Source: Catenuloplanes niger
GTDB lineage: Bacteria > Actinomycetota > Actinomycetes > Mycobacteriales > Micromonosporaceae
NCBI RefSeq assembly: GCF_031458255.1
Contig: NZ_JAVDYC010000001.1
Location: forward strand, 6,829,001 to 6,893,000
Length of the DNA: 64,000 nucleotides
Direction of reading: 5' to 3'
Shown here in pieces: positions 56,301-63,973 of the stretch (position 1 is the stretch's first letter; every line of letters begins with the position of its first letter). Position numbers and translations under genes: made by a program. The notes below the pieces were generated by a model. The model worked only from the letters and a program-made list of their open reading frames with translations. It was not told where the DNA came from and made no database searches.

Positions 56301-57543
56301 GTTGCCGCAGCAGCGCGTCGTACCGTCGCTGGATCTCGCGGCCGTCCCGGTCCCGAAGATCAAGCCACCGGTCCCGCCGGTCCGGCAGGCCGCTCCCGCG
56401 GTCGTCGCCCCGGACCGGGAGATCATGCCGGTCGGTGACGTCGGGACGGCATCCGCCCGGAGGCTGCTGGAGACGATCACCACGGTGGCGCGCGGTGTCG
56501 CCGGCCCGCCGCTGCGGGTGGTCAACCTGGACGGTCCGGCGGAGACCGCGCTGGAGGCCGTCCGGCGGCTCGACGAGACGCTGCGCAACGACGCGTGGCG
56601 CGGTGTCGCGCCGATCGTGGTCGCGAACATGGGCACCGGCCCGGTCGAGCGCGCGTTCGCACTCGTCCGCCGTGCACGGGGCGTGGTCACCGTGCAGGAG
56701 ACGATGGCCGGCTACGACCGGGTCTGGCAGCTGCTCGGACCGGGCGCGATGCAGGCGGACACCATGGTGGCCGAGCCGACCGTGCGGCTGTTCTCGACGG
56801 CCGGCGAGCTGGTCCGCCCGGCCCAGGGCATGCTCACGCCGGAGCTGGCCGAGTGGATCAGCGCGCCGGACTGGGCCGCGACCGAGGCGTACCACCGGGA
56901 GCGGGTGTCGGCGCTGCACACGCCGGCCGTCGTGGCCGAGCTGCGCCGGGTGATCGCGGAGAACCCGGCCGACCGCCGCCTGCCCGGCCTGCTGCTCGCG
57001 CTGGAGACCGGGCGGCGGGCCGGCGGCGTCCCGGACACCCGGCTGACGCCGCGCGCGGTCTCGTTCCTGGAGTCGGAGCCGGCCTACGCCGGGGGCCCGG
57101 TGCCGCCCACGTTCGTCTACGACTACCTGGCGGGTGCCGGGCGTGGCCGCCGTGATCGCTTCACCATGGACGGTCTGCTCTTCCAGCTCATGCTGGCCGG
57201 GCAGCTGAGCCCGGACGAGACGCTGTCGCTCGCGCGCACCGGCGCGGCGAACCGGCTCGACCGGGCCAACGTGACCGTCTTCGAGATGGTGGCGGACCTG
57301 CTCGCGGTCGCGCCCGACCGGTTGCGCACCGACTCGGGCGCGGTCACCACGGAGTTCGTGGCCCGGGCCGGCCGGGTGGCCAGCACGCAGACCGGCGTGC
57401 GGCCGGAGGAGTGCCTCGACCCGGTCGACCGGACCGCCTGGGTCGGCCGGCTGGACGGGCTCCGCGACGGCCTTCGGGCCCGCGGTGACACGTCGCGCGC
57501 GGAGATCCTCGACGCCATCACCTACGCACTGTCGAACTGCTGA
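47392..57543 (+). CDS. Giant protein 3 with C-terminal Tox-PL (papain-like) domain
   Basis: 3383 aa, start ATG 47392 with GGGAG 5 bp upstream (a TTG 12 bases earlier is dismissed). The layout follows giant 2 but lacks its long proline-rich tract. N-module 1 to about 310 (LCPDGRLIPIDNG); short linker; helical segment about 400-740; hydrophobic stretch about 940-972 (LPLGLITVLAVADEVLQG); and a large body. The papain-like domain has Cys2804 (TPEDCVIRAFG), His2879 (GGMSHLFWVM) and Asp2895 (MWVDGQRHG). The C-module is about 3007-3383 and ends YALSNC. Four Cys by eye: 14, 2804, 3341 and 3383. Shared landmarks with giant 2 include LGPGVMKEMPGAELIF and GADEFTVRAVLR, so the two arose by duplication. 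No secretion signal is visible. Confidence 0.85.
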   Translation: MSGTGTLDAFAALCPDGRLIPIDNGVYFHPYPMGTPVDLLELQRAMNVGTRAGGPAFFMDPRGLSDVAALETVQRVTRDLLGDLGAGARITTVSAGGAERTWLTAADLVGVPITVLDAPAAQTSARLVRDGDLLHVLPKGLAAMRAVLSTAAELARDRRTPLWTRLERLAERVAEAREEHRVPRSGSVSGAAMWQAGYQLAAGLVLGAPPGTNLAALAGAVQPISEAALLGLFGGEPRTPGSLTGAPLDAPALVHVPGPDGGPGTVRWLVPRDGALWWVDLAADPADAFRRFDPADAANPPAGTTVRVLSPAPATPATSVLDTPTSLVDALIDAPLGRAAAGALQPTRPAPRPDTTGVTPGAEGPEELVRAQVEAVGDALRNGAPEQQFAALDELLTHRLPPIRDRFETARAGHDATVRSAGTAIDAHDARIAELDTRIPAEEARVAAADTAFTTARDARVAAEQARAALTAQIEAARVTRGRAFEALSRATPADHAELSRASVAASRYVDHLARQAVAGDADVVRRRAAEEAARVRAADLRAGVATLRAEHGRIPALRAEEVRRRTDAAAARDTAAANRDLLDVHLAHLRDVAADWARLELGDARRLDDRMAAVEADGSALRQAHRDASAEIDVIAARGAAITVEDVGRLAYLHHLAGVRAAARAGHAETADELAEAYGGYLGTLTRYSGAPAVDGEADRLAGRQLTLALWTTLADRFDAAQPAAETARTEAMNLARSEIEGARRTGRSPDLAGLITRLMDPDGRLPGESWHAASETAGGLRRTLSATAGDVATLRARIEAATAPSAPWFLRERNMLGDSHLREIAALDPADVRTLTAQVRPSVGDSARPWRADGADIESWLTETLGSRKAEDWEKLIDGGGVTGEFNGKHVRVAVTLVNERFRRARPVRPGRTGQDVELQLRFGEKSYSRSRGGSRSWNLPLGLITVLAVADEVLQGVVGPVLRLFTGGSRRWAEVAGGRANSENFAFTGDWAMNEYDWDARVIVQVDGQPVAAHDLGRHVMALSPQLVSTHRDAVDPMTVGEATRVRNPHALLAQDYVVTAADFDDPLVELGNRLRSDPAFKLDATQSARVVDKIRQDFLNPRAVKQQNQWWTADAGVSPHISMGLGRGRHLEGHLRTGGKLIDLRRIVETPDAMIRNDAGGTTSRAAGRGGGSVVGGRLGAEFPLSIGDHLVLPRLDVLTLKMNRDVDRSASIESSAAYLLVRGDKLIRYAATVAAEMTLDSNRGQLTVRHPTVIELAVPAKYAAAFEEQLMANPLLRDAVVLPEGTLTLTGKGTKRIRPFPRGGVTSPAELRRLTATHRIEVMLPEGRNLDGTWQWAAGAGVPVSRPGDAYQSVNDVPDIRYQVDPANADRILGATVFTRSADPAHPEPVSAEYVPNPAYAPGGPAGRAAAGADPWGAHGVRDAVDLFALARKGPIELAVRGRAAAPVFADLTEGLRSLSVLAGRVRLRGDGDPVTPGGPAFRYLVDDRGLVLGAIPLGAGGPGTLVPNPALYLPAQQLTTVPADDALASVRNFLDGLDVPEYAQVQLADGVPPAIVAALSAHPRVEVIDHDGTRLAGQTLPAAVREGRTPAGIRRHVVSTDGWVNGDLKPLDGPTREPWAMAARTGLGPGVMKEMPGAELIFGDALRLLQHQMKKVGRTLKRENRTKRFAELAAKLGVPGLRGFQRSIFDGGISDSYTIGDLTFRVNLTGSLGDLREIRTVPDYLLDTKRTGRSGLTVRELLGYQIGARVDGSGRASIKDFFGLRVRVVDLQAAFDREYANLVGLTQAGARRRKVRGTLTEFDYDVRYQLTVSVTDKKGKVLTDVSTRTYGGEGFHAPVRVAEEDLAPAPGSAYSQEPLPGERAPVSRLTADESRAARSWLAGGEPDGYLSTVDGNTEGMYVWLNQVGALAESVQAFIDAVDDVPRDTSATTALLRDLTPGGSRLSMESGVADGIRPDYLEPRASDLMTRLGIVVPLSRGRDGAVRQLRVRLLPANARFTRPTDGATNRDYQDSGVQSGGSEGNAFGATATAGVGGIFQWGPGAAAVPDDGDGAKGSSYVPGIEPGPGQQVPAASRGADHVNLGLDAAASGRWGVTTSALDGGTSTTRAGYEGRSYNHSADAIYLITYERWSRGGKLTRHEHDLRVAHGLDASTPHVTAKELGLPIPAADERVMPDKTAELMPIHKELAFAASPVEKLTAFRTRNGTERQDVLAVVKDRLRRMDVAIDDPTLSLAVENLFRTSAIKAHYRAIRRDGLEALITFNRAMGGVKRIGIRLTAEDGPLSYRRPRPDVKGTISKGGLDQQGRSRTVDRGIKVGPAGDARFGPGEARIAIGAGAEAEWGRTTAENRTTSDQPYLRVSPTNPDSQEFGAHTVLKLEFFEASDLPQAIESVIALGSATVKMFDTVSDGWLRTLLQDTVTGTRKPKHTETVPGRLRLITPSHLTQERPAFENVPHLRSELPETVADIRPASVEVFNRNPPADGPADLRADLATTARLAQHVQGLEIFGFDRFTNWLPTTRMPGAERYDTGKTPPRVPGYASLSTALTSVKAALNSTNVTTNITRLLTGSYTIKGEGADEFTVRAVLRGATWLSRGDYRATNMPIKVSSRAQQNNERSGLNIRPVEVEAGPREGDQKLIAGTGPAVGVGRSGGASSGAGDVAITYEKKAGDYDYFWFDLTLIGTSANGRAWVRSDVPHGLIARIPSEKAAEVFGPRPTLGIIDQALVQAIADDAPPAFVADRRFMAERLAGNRPAAPNLIRRAELDAAVQRLRDWIAATEMPAPVPGAPRPAVTPEDCVIRAFGAFIAVHRRTANGTTDTDRVGHGAAEDLATSLRGDFARLTDPDMLWQYAVSRPGSMIAVRVPPPSGGMSHLFWVMSIGGGRMMWVDGQRHGAAGRTASIGTPLDNLRGLVTDQHAQMFRKNGTEVLMLDERGRAVDLRAALPGALTNRASGDRVGRRASGELPQQRVVPSLDLAAVPVPKIKPPVPPVRQAAPAVVAPDREIMPVGDVGTASARRLLETITTVARGVAGPPLRVVNLDGPAETALEAVRRLDETLRNDAWRGVAPIVVANMGTGPVERAFALVRRARGVVTVQETMAGYDRVWQLLGPGAMQADTMVAEPTVRLFSTAGELVRPAQGMLTPELAEWISAPDWAATEAYHRERVSALHTPAVVAELRRVIAENPADRRLPGLLLALETGRRAGGVPDTRLTPRAVSFLESEPAYAGGPVPPTFVYDYLAGAGRGRRDRFTMDGLLFQLMLAGQLSPDETLSLARTGAANRLDRANVTVFEMVADLLAVAPDRLRTDSGAVTTEFVARAGRVASTQTGVRPEECLDPVDRTAWVGRLDGLRDGLRARGDTSRAEILDAITYALSNC

Positions 57544-57557
57544 ACCGGGGGAGAACC

Positions 57558-59579
57558 GTGGAGCTACCGCTCACCATCAAGAACTCGGAAGCGATCTGCA
57601 TCGACCACATGTTGCCGACCGCGACCGGTGCCCACCTGCACACCGAGTCGATCTCCACCCGGAACCGGGACACCCGGCTGCGGGGGATCATGAACCTGCC
57701 GGCGATGGACCGGTTCGCCTACCTGACGTTCGGCAAGGAGATCTCGGACGCGCTGGGCGACGCCACCGCGCTGGGCGCCGACCGGGCGCGCGCCGTGCTG
57801 CGCCAGTTCCTGGAGGGTGTCCCGATCGAGTCCGCGGACCGGTACGTGGTGCGCCTCGACCCGGACGGGCTGTCCCTGGCCGACGTCGCGGCCCGCGCCG
57901 ACCGGATCGGCCTGCCGGTCGAGGTGGCCCGGGCCGGGCTGCGCGCCGGCCCGCCGGTGGACCCGCACCGGCTGCTCGGCGTGGACGGCGGCATGCGGCC
58001 GGCCCCGGTCGACGGTGCGGAGTTCGTGCGCGTGATGCCGTCCCGGCACCGCGCGGCGGACGCCTACGCGGACGTTCCGCCGGAGATGCGCGACCTGGCG
58101 CTGCGCACGCCGTACCCGTGGGCGCGGATGATCTTCGGCGCGGACGGCGTGCGGCTCGGCGTGCCCGCGCCGCTGGTCCGGCACGCGTACGCGGACACGC
58201 TGCGGCGCCTGCCCCGGCCGCTGCGGCCCGCGGACGTCACCGGCGCACCGGCCCGGGACCTCGCCGGGTACGGCGACCTGCTCGCCGCGATGGCGGCGCC
58301 CGGCACGCGCGCGTTCGTCACCGTCACCGCGCCGTCCGGGGGTACGCGGACCGTGCTCGCGCTGCACGACGAGCACGGCGTGTCCGTGGTGGACCCCGGC
58401 ACCGGCGACGCCGCGCTGCTGCCGGCCGCGCCGGACCGGATCGCGTTCACCCCGGCCGAGGGCGCCGCGGACCTGGCGTCCTGGCTGGACGAGATCCGGG
58501 CCGCCGGACCGGCCGCGCCCGCCCGGCCGATCCACCGCACACCCGCCATCCACGCGCTGCCGATCGTCGGCACCGGCCGCAGCGTCGACGTGGTCGGCGC
58601 GCCCGGCGCGCTGAGCGAGCGGTTCCGGTCCGAGATCGCGGCCGCGGCCGAGGGCGTCGACGCGCCGGTGGTGGTCGTCGCCACGGACCGGAGGTTGCGC
58701 GGGCCGTCCACCCGGCAGCTCGCCAACCTCGAGTGGCTGCTGTTCCAGCACCGGCAGAACCAGCTCGCCGGCGGCGACGCGCCGATCGTGGTGATCCACG
58801 GCGACGCGCCGCCGGGCGTCACCGGCCTGCTCGGCGGGTACGACTTCGCGATGGTGCACCAGCCGCGCACCTCCGGCGGGCAGGGCCTGAACCTGGACAA
58901 CCTGTGGTCGGCCCGGGACGCGGCCGGCAACACGGTCGCCGCGCCGGTCCGGACGATCACCTCCGACCTGCTGCGCAAGGCGGGTGCGGCGCGGCCCCCG
59001 GTCACCTCCGCCGGTCCGCCGGCCGACGAGCGGCTGATCACGTTCCTCACCACGCCGGTCAGCGACGTGAGCGCGATCCGGCAGGTGCTGGACGAGCACG
59101 GGTCCGCGCTGAAGACGCTGCTGCCGCAGATCGGCGCGCTCGACACGGTGCAGAAGGACCTGTTCGCGGCGTGGCAGGCGATCCTGCGCATCGAGCAGCG
59201 CGGCGACACCGCGCTGGCCGGCAGCGCGTTCGACTACCTCGGCGCGGGTGAGCAGCGGCAGCTGCGGGCGCTCGCGGTGGTGCCGTCGGTGCTGGAGAAG
59301 GACCCGGAGACGCGGGGCGGCGCGCTGACCGACCTGATCGACCTGACCCGGGGGACGCTCGACGACGGCGCCAGCCGGGCGATCCTGGACGCGATCCGGC
59401 GCGGCGTCGACGGAGCGCCGGACGAGGAGCTGAAGCACCTCATCTACCAGCACTCCGTCTACCTGCCCGAGCACGGCCGCACGGACTGGATCAGGCAGCT
59501 GCGCGAGCTGGCCGCGCAGCAGCCCGACCGGACCGCGCTGTTCGAGAAGATCGCGGTCTACGTGGAGACCTGTCCCTGA
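57558..59579 (+). CDS. Companion protein 3 of the giant locus
   Basis: 673 aa, GTG start with GGGGGAG upstream, 14 bp after giant 3. N-terminus AICIDHMLPTATGAHLHTES; RADRIGLPVEVA; LHDEHGVSVVDPGTG; C-half DVVGAPGALSERFRSEI, APIVVIHGDA, GLNLDNLWSA, FAAWQAILRIEQ, VYLPEHGRTDWIRQL; end VETCP. Two Cys by eye, at 14 and the penultimate residue. It is the last gene of the tandem locus. Its TGA directly abuts the stop codon of the opposing transporter gene (TGATCA), leaving no room for a terminator between them. Confidence 0.8.
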   Translation: MELPLTIKNSEAICIDHMLPTATGAHLHTESISTRNRDTRLRGIMNLPAMDRFAYLTFGKEISDALGDATALGADRARAVLRQFLEGVPIESADRYVVRLDPDGLSLADVAARADRIGLPVEVARAGLRAGPPVDPHRLLGVDGGMRPAPVDGAEFVRVMPSRHRAADAYADVPPEMRDLALRTPYPWARMIFGADGVRLGVPAPLVRHAYADTLRRLPRPLRPADVTGAPARDLAGYGDLLAAMAAPGTRAFVTVTAPSGGTRTVLALHDEHGVSVVDPGTGDAALLPAAPDRIAFTPAEGAADLASWLDEIRAAGPAAPARPIHRTPAIHALPIVGTGRSVDVVGAPGALSERFRSEIAAAAEGVDAPVVVVATDRRLRGPSTRQLANLEWLLFQHRQNQLAGGDAPIVVIHGDAPPGVTGLLGGYDFAMVHQPRTSGGQGLNLDNLWSARDAAGNTVAAPVRTITSDLLRKAGAARPPVTSAGPPADERLITFLTTPVSDVSAIRQVLDEHGSALKTLLPQIGALDTVQKDLFAAWQAILRIEQRGDTALAGSAFDYLGAGEQRQLRALAVVPSVLEKDPETRGGALTDLIDLTRGTLDDGASRAILDAIRRGVDGAPDEELKHLIYQHSVYLPEHGRTDWIRQLRELAAQQPDRTALFEKIAVYVETCP

Positions 59580-61559
59580 TCAGCCGACGTGGATGCCGGG
59601 CCGGCGGGACGCGTCCTTCTCGGTCTGGCGGATGATCTCGCGGACCACCGGCGCGGTGTCGCCGCGCCCGAGCAGCAGGTAGCGCAGCAGGTGCACGACC
59701 GGGCTGCCCTCGGCCCACTCGAAGTAGCAGTGCGGGCGGACGCCGGTCGCGTCGCGCAGCGCGAGCAGCACGGCCGCGATCGCGTTCGGCGCGGCCGGGC
59801 TGCTGGTGCGCAGGATCCGGTACGGCCCGACCGCCACGCCGCGCACCCGCAGCACGCCGCTGAACGCGGACGGGTCGGCCACGTCAACCTCCAGGAACAG
59901 CACGTCGGCGCGGCCCGGGACCGGGTTCATGCCGCGCTGCTCGCCCTCCTTCTCCGCGTACTCCGCCACGTCGTCGTCCCGGTGGCGGTGCGCGATCAGG
60001 TTCAGCGCGCCGTCGTGCGTGATCGAGTCGGCGATGAACCGCCGGGCCACGTCGTCGAACTCGATCCGGTCCGCGCGCAGCTCCGTGGTGCGCGTCACCC
60101 GGGAGATCAGCGACACCACGATGATGCCGGCGATGAACAGCGCGGAGATCGCGATGCCGTCCGGCTTCGCGATGATGTTCTCCGCCATCGCGTACACCAG
60201 CACCAGCGTGAGCACGGTGAACCCGACGCTCGCCCAGCGCTTGCGGTGCCGGATCGCGAACACGGTGACCGCGACCGCGCCGGAGACCATCATCGCCAGG
60301 ATGCCGGTCGCGTACGCGCCGGCCTGCGCGTTCACGTCCGCGCCGAACGCGATCGTCAGCACCACGCTGATCAGCGTGTAGACCAGCACCACCGGGCGGA
60401 CTGCGCGCGACCACTCCGGCGCCATGCCGTAGCTCGGCAGGTAGCGCGGCACGATGTTGATCAGACCGGCCATCGCGGACGCGCCGGCGAACCACAAGAT
60501 CAAGATCGTGCTGATGTCGTACGCCGTGCCGAACGCCTCGCCGAGCCGCTCGTGCGCCAGGTAGGCCAGCGCCCGGCCGTTCGCCGGCCCGCCCTCCTGG
60601 AAGGCCTCCGCCGGGATCAGCACGCTGGTCACGAAGCTGGTCGCGATCAGGTAGAAGCTCATGATCACGGCGGCAGCGGTGAGCAGCCGGCGCGTGTTGC
60701 GCACCCGGTCCTCCAGGCGCTGCCGCGCGTCCGCGCCTTTCGCCGCGACCAGCGGCATCATGCTCACGCCGGTCTCGAAGCCGGACAGGCCCAGCACCAG
60801 CAGCGGGAACGCGATGACCGCGGTGGTCAGCACGCCGAAGAAGCCGTCCTGCCCGGTGGTCAGCGCGGTCGTCCAGCCCTGGAGGGCGCCCGGCGTGGTG
60901 AACACGTCGGTCAGGCCCACGCCGACCACGACCAGGTTGAGCCCGAGGAACACCGCGACCAGCGGGATCGCGACGCCCACCGCCTCACTGAAGCCGAGCA
61001 GGAACACGCCGCCGAGGATCAGCAGCATCACCACGGTGATCAGCACGGCCTGTCCGTGGAACGCGCTCGGCAGGTACGGGTTCTCCAGCAGGTGCACGGA
61101 CGCGTCCGCGGCGGAGAGCGTGATCGTGACGATCCACGACGTGGCCACGAAGCCGAGCAGGATCAGCACGAACAGCTTGCCCCACCAGAACGGCAGCAGA
61201 TTCTCCAGCATCGCGACCGAGCCCTGGCCGTGCGGGCTCTCCCGGGCGACCCTGCGGTACATCGGCAGCATGCCGAGCAGCGTCAGCGCCACGATCAGCA
61301 GCGTGGCCAGCGGCGACAGCACGCCCGCGGCCAGCGCCGCGATGCCGGGCAGGTAGGCGAGCGTGGAGAAGTAGTCCACGCCGGTCAGGCACATCACCTT
61401 CCACCAGGCCTGCGGCCGCGCGTGCGACTCGGCTGTCTCCGGCCCGGCCGGCTGCACCCGGTCCTTCAGCAGCCACCGCCCCAGCGGCGTGCCCGGCGGT
61501 CGTTCCCGTGCCGGGCTGTCCACGTACGCCGGTATCGCCGGCTCCGGGCTGCCGCCCAT
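59580..61559 (-). CDS. APC-superfamily amino-acid permease-like transporter with C-terminal soluble domain
   Basis: 659 aa. After a hydrophilic N-terminus, about twelve hydrophobic segments follow, beginning [20 protein letters not shown] and [19 protein letters not shown], with the APC-like helix-break regions ([24 protein letters not shown]). The last roughly 170 residues are soluble ([20 protein letters not shown] to the C-terminus) and could be regulatory. The substrate is unknown; amino acid or polyamine-type cation are likely. ATG 61559 is preceded by GAGGGGGAG; an open frame further upstream has no ribosome-binding site. It is convergent with the giant locus and divergent from the esterase gene. 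Confidence 0.82.
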   Translation of the reverse strand: MGGSPEPAIPAYVDSPARERPPGTPLGRWLLKDRVQPAGPETAESHARPQAWWKVMCLTGVDYFSTLAYLPGIAALAAGVLSPLATLLIVALTLLGMLPMYRRVARESPHGQGSVAMLENLLPFWWGKLFVLILLGFVATSWIVTITLSAADASVHLLENPYLPSAFHGQAVLITVVMLLILGGVFLLGFSEAVGVAIPLVAVFLGLNLVVVGVGLTDVFTTPGALQGWTTALTTGQDGFFGVLTTAVIAFPLLVLGLSGFETGVSMMPLVAAKGADARQRLEDRVRNTRRLLTAAAVIMSFYLIATSFVTSVLIPAEAFQEGGPANGRALAYLAHERLGEAFGTAYDISTILILWFAGASAMAGLINIVPRYLPSYGMAPEWSRAVRPVVLVYTLISVVLTIAFGADVNAQAGAYATGILAMMVSGAVAVTVFAIRHRKRWASVGFTVLTLVLVYAMAENIIAKPDGIAISALFIAGIIVVSLISRVTRTTELRADRIEFDDVARRFIADSITHDGALNLIAHRHRDDDVAEYAEKEGEQRGMNPVPGRADVLFLEVDVADPSAFSGVLRVRGVAVGPYRILRTSSPAAPNAIAAVLLALRDATGVRPHCYFEWAEGSPVVHLLRYLLLGRGDTAPVVREIIRQTEKDASRRPGIHVG

Positions 61560-61653
61560 GTTCTCCCCCTCGTTCGAGATCACCGCAGGGCACGGTACCC
61601 GCCCGTCGCCGCCCGTCAACGTGGTGTCGATGTTCGCGTGATCCACTGGGAGC

Positions 61654-62607
61654 ATGCGACCTCCCTACGACGCCGCCGTCGAGGCGGTGCTCGCCGCCGC
61701 CGGCCTGGTCCACGACGCCCCGGTGCCGTCCACCGACTCGCTGATCGCGGGGCTGCGCGCCGGGAACCACGAGGACCTGAGCGTCTTCGACGTGGCGCGG
61801 CGGGACATCACCGTCGACGGCTACCGGGGCGCCCCGCTGACCGGCACCGTGTTCAGCCGGCCGGGCCACACCGGGTCCGGGCCGGGCCTGTTCGTGCTGC
61901 ACGGCGGCGGGATGGTCGGCGGCACCCGGTTCACCGGCCTGTCGCTGATCCTGCCGCTGCTGGCCGCGCACGACCTGGTCGTGGTCTCGGTCGACTACCG
62001 GCTGGCACCGGAGCACCCGGATCCGTACCCGGTGGAGGACGCGTACGCGGCGCTGACCTGGACCGCGCGCAACGGCGGGGACCTGGGCATCGACCCGGGC
62101 CGGCTGGTCGTGGCCGGCCTCAGCTCCGGCGGCGCCCTGGCCGCCGCCGCCGCGCTGCTGGCCCGCGACCGCGGCGGCCCCGCGCTGCTCGGCCAGCTGC
62201 TGATCTGCCCGATGCTGGACGACCGGGACCGGACCGTGTCGGCGCGGCAGTTCGACCGCAGCGGCACCTGGACCCGGGCGCACAACCGGCTGGCCTGGTC
62301 CGCGCTGCTCGGCGCGCGGGCCGGCACGTTCGACGTCTCCGCCTACGCCGCGCCGGCCCGGGCCGCCGACCTGTCCGGGCTGCCGCCCGCGTTCGTCGAC
62401 GTCGGGTCGGCCGACGTGCTGCGGGACGAGGCGGTGACGTACGCGAGCCGGATCTGGGCCGACGGCGGCGCGGCCGAGCTGCACGTCTGGCCCGGCGGCA
62501 CGCACGCGTGGGACGCGCTGGTCCCGGACTCGCCGATGGCCCGCGCCGCGGCGGAGGCCCGGTCGCACTGGCTGGGACGGCTGATCGCCGCCCCGGCCCT
62601 GGTCTGA
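61654..62607 (+). CDS. Alpha/beta hydrolase, hormone-sensitive-lipase family esterase
   Basis: 317 aa. The oxyanion-hole motif HGGGMVGG is followed by [20 protein letters not shown]. The nucleophile elbow [11 protein letters not shown] is a GLSSGG variant of the usual GDSAGG. The acid is probably in [13 protein letters not shown] and the catalytic His in GTHAWDAL. It is an intracellular carboxylesterase with no signal peptide; the natural substrate is unknown. The ATG at 61654 has GGGAG just upstream. It is divergent from the transporter gene. Confidence 0.88.
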   Translation: MRPPYDAAVEAVLAAAGLVHDAPVPSTDSLIAGLRAGNHEDLSVFDVARRDITVDGYRGAPLTGTVFSRPGHTGSGPGLFVLHGGGMVGGTRFTGLSLILPLLAAHDLVVVSVDYRLAPEHPDPYPVEDAYAALTWTARNGGDLGIDPGRLVVAGLSSGGALAAAAALLARDRGGPALLGQLLICPMLDDRDRTVSARQFDRSGTWTRAHNRLAWSALLGARAGTFDVSAYAAPARAADLSGLPPAFVDVGSADVLRDEAVTYASRIWADGGAAELHVWPGGTHAWDALVPDSPMARAAAEARSHWLGRLIAAPALV

Positions 62608-62672
62608 GGCGGCGGTCGCCCCCGGCTCTCGTCTGAGGCGGCGGTCGCCGCGGGTCCCCGTCGACCGGTAGA

Positions 62673-63137
62673 TCAGTCGCCGCCCCCACCGTCGCCGCCC
62701 CCACCGTCGCCGCCCCCACCGTCGCCGCCCCCACCGTCGCCGCCCCCACCGTCGCCGCCCCCACCGTCACCGCCGTCGCCGCCGGACGACCACCGGCCGC
62801 GCCGGGAGAAGATGAGGAACAGGCCGGCGAGCACGAACAGCAGCGGTGTGCAGTAGAGGAGCAGCGTGGTGGTGTCGGTGAGCACGACGGCGGTGCCGCC
62901 GTCGACGCGCGCGGCCACCCGCTCGCCCGCCGCCAGCCCGTGACCGCGCACCTCACCGCGGACCTCGGCGCCGTCGCGCGTCCACGAGGCGGCGCAGACC
63001 CGCTCCGAATCGTTCGTGCCCGGACCGCACGGCTCGGCGACGGTCACCGTGCTCTCCGGGTGGAGATGCGCGGTCAGGTACGGCCAGCCGATCTGCGCGA
63101 ACACGAAGACGCCGACGGCGCCGAAGGTCAGCCCCAT
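62673..63137 (-). CDS. Small two-helix membrane protein with (GGGGD)n tail
   Basis: 154 aa, no recognised family. An N-terminal membrane helix (LTFGAVGVFVFAQIGWPYL) is followed by an extracytoplasmic stretch of about 60 residues with two Cys (AEPCGPG and RVCAASW), a second helix (LLLYCTPLLFVLAGLFLIF), a basic RRGRW stop-transfer segment and a cytoplasmic tail made of GGGGD repeats. The tail is encoded by a 15-bp tandem array, so its length is likely to vary between strains. The external part resembles the DUF3592-like topology of small actinobacterial membrane proteins, but this is tentative. ATG 63137 has only a weak ribosome-binding site. Confidence 0.6.
   Translation of the reverse strand: MGLTFGAVGVFVFAQIGWPYLTAHLHPESTVTVAEPCGPGTNDSERVCAASWTRDGAEVRGEVRGHGLAAGERVAARVDGGTAVVLTDTTTLLLYCTPLLFVLAGLFLIFSRRGRWSSGGDGGDGGGGDGGGGDGGGGDGGGGDGGGGDGGGGD
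62676..62765. repeat. 15-bp tandem repeat, six perfect copies
   Basis: GTCGCCGCCCCCACC repeated six times without a mismatch, followed by degenerate copies to about 62785. On the minus strand it encodes GGGGD units at the C-terminus of the small membrane protein. It is a coding minisatellite. Confidence 0.95.
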
Positions 63138-63225
63138 CAGGATTCGGACGACGGCCGACAGAAGGTGCCCATAGGCCGCAGACTATCGGCAGTCGTCCAC
63201 CTTTATCGAGCTATGTCGGGGTTCG

Positions 63226-63951
63226 TTACCCGGCCGTACCCGCGTGGAAGCGATTGCCCTCCGGGTCCTCCAGCAGCCAGCCGTCCTCGTCGGCGTCCGG
63301 CCCGGCGATCAGCCGCGCGCCATGCTTGATCAACTCCTTCGGCGTCTCGTCCCGCAGCGTCACGTGCCAGTGCATGTGCGGCCGGACCGGGCGCGGGTCC
63401 GGCACCGGATCGAACACCATGAAGTCCCACGGGAACTCGGGCGCGCCGGTCACCGACACCGCCTCGCCCTCCTGTTCGACCCGCCCGCCGAGCACCGTGC
63501 CCCACCACTTCGCGAGGTCGTGTGCCACCTGACACTTCACCACCAGCTCGAAGATCCCCGGCGGGCGGTCGTCGACCGCCGGGTACGCGCAGAACTGGTT
63601 GCCCTCCGGGTCGGCCAGCACGAACCACGGGTCGTCGCCCGGCTTCCGGAGCACGGTCGCGCCGGACTCGACGAGCGCGTCCGGCGTGTCACCGGCCAAC
63701 CGCAGATCGAGGTGGACGCGGGCGCCGTCCGGTGACAGGTTCGGCACCTGCCGCAGCCGGAGGATCTCCGCGTCCGGGCGCTGCGGTATCCGGTCGATCC
63801 GAGCACGCCCCGGGCCCTCCTGCCGGAGCGTGCCGCCGCCGAGCGCGGCATGCCAGAAGGCGGCCTGCGCGTCCAGATCCCTGACGTCGAGGGACAGCCC
63901 GTCGAATCGCACCATCGGGTGTGTCGCCTTGATCAAATCTTCCTTTTTCAT
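63226..63951 (-). CDS. Two-domain VOC family protein
   Basis: 241 aa with two consecutive glyoxalase-like halves. The first has FDGLSLDVRDLDAQAAFWHA and LADPEGNQFCAYP. The second has FELVVKCQVAHDLAKWWGTV and LEDPEGNRFHAG. The metal-ligand positions His/Glu are only partly kept, so enzyme activity is uncertain. ATG 63951 is preceded by GAGGAA about 10 bp upstream; a GTG at 63975 lies closer to a hairpin. Similar proteins in actinomycetes are uncharacterised. Confidence 0.8.
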   Translation of the reverse strand: MKKEDLIKATHPMVRFDGLSLDVRDLDAQAAFWHAALGGGTLRQEGPGRARIDRIPQRPDAEILRLRQVPNLSPDGARVHLDLRLAGDTPDALVESGATVLRKPGDDPWFVLADPEGNQFCAYPAVDDRPPGIFELVVKCQVAHDLAKWWGTVLGGRVEQEGEAVSVTGAPEFPWDFMVFDPVPDPRPVRPHMHWHVTLRDETPKELIKHGARLIAGPDADEDGWLLEDPEGNRFHAGTAG

Positions 63952-63973
63952 GGCCCGGGATTCCTCATCGGAC

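Noticed and set aside
49639-56919. A 2426-codon open frame on the minus strand opposite giant 3
   Set aside because: Antisense shadow with low-complexity Arg/Gly/Ala/Val content.
21738-59579. Giants as Rhs/YD-repeat toxins, adhesins or nonribosomal/polyketide megasynthases
   Set aside because: No YD repeats, haemagglutinin repeats, signal peptide, LPxTG, adenylation, ketosynthase or carrier-protein motifs were found.
62676-62785. Possible CRISPR array
   Set aside because: The 15-bp units are contiguous, without spacers, in frame with a membrane protein gene, and no cas gene is near.
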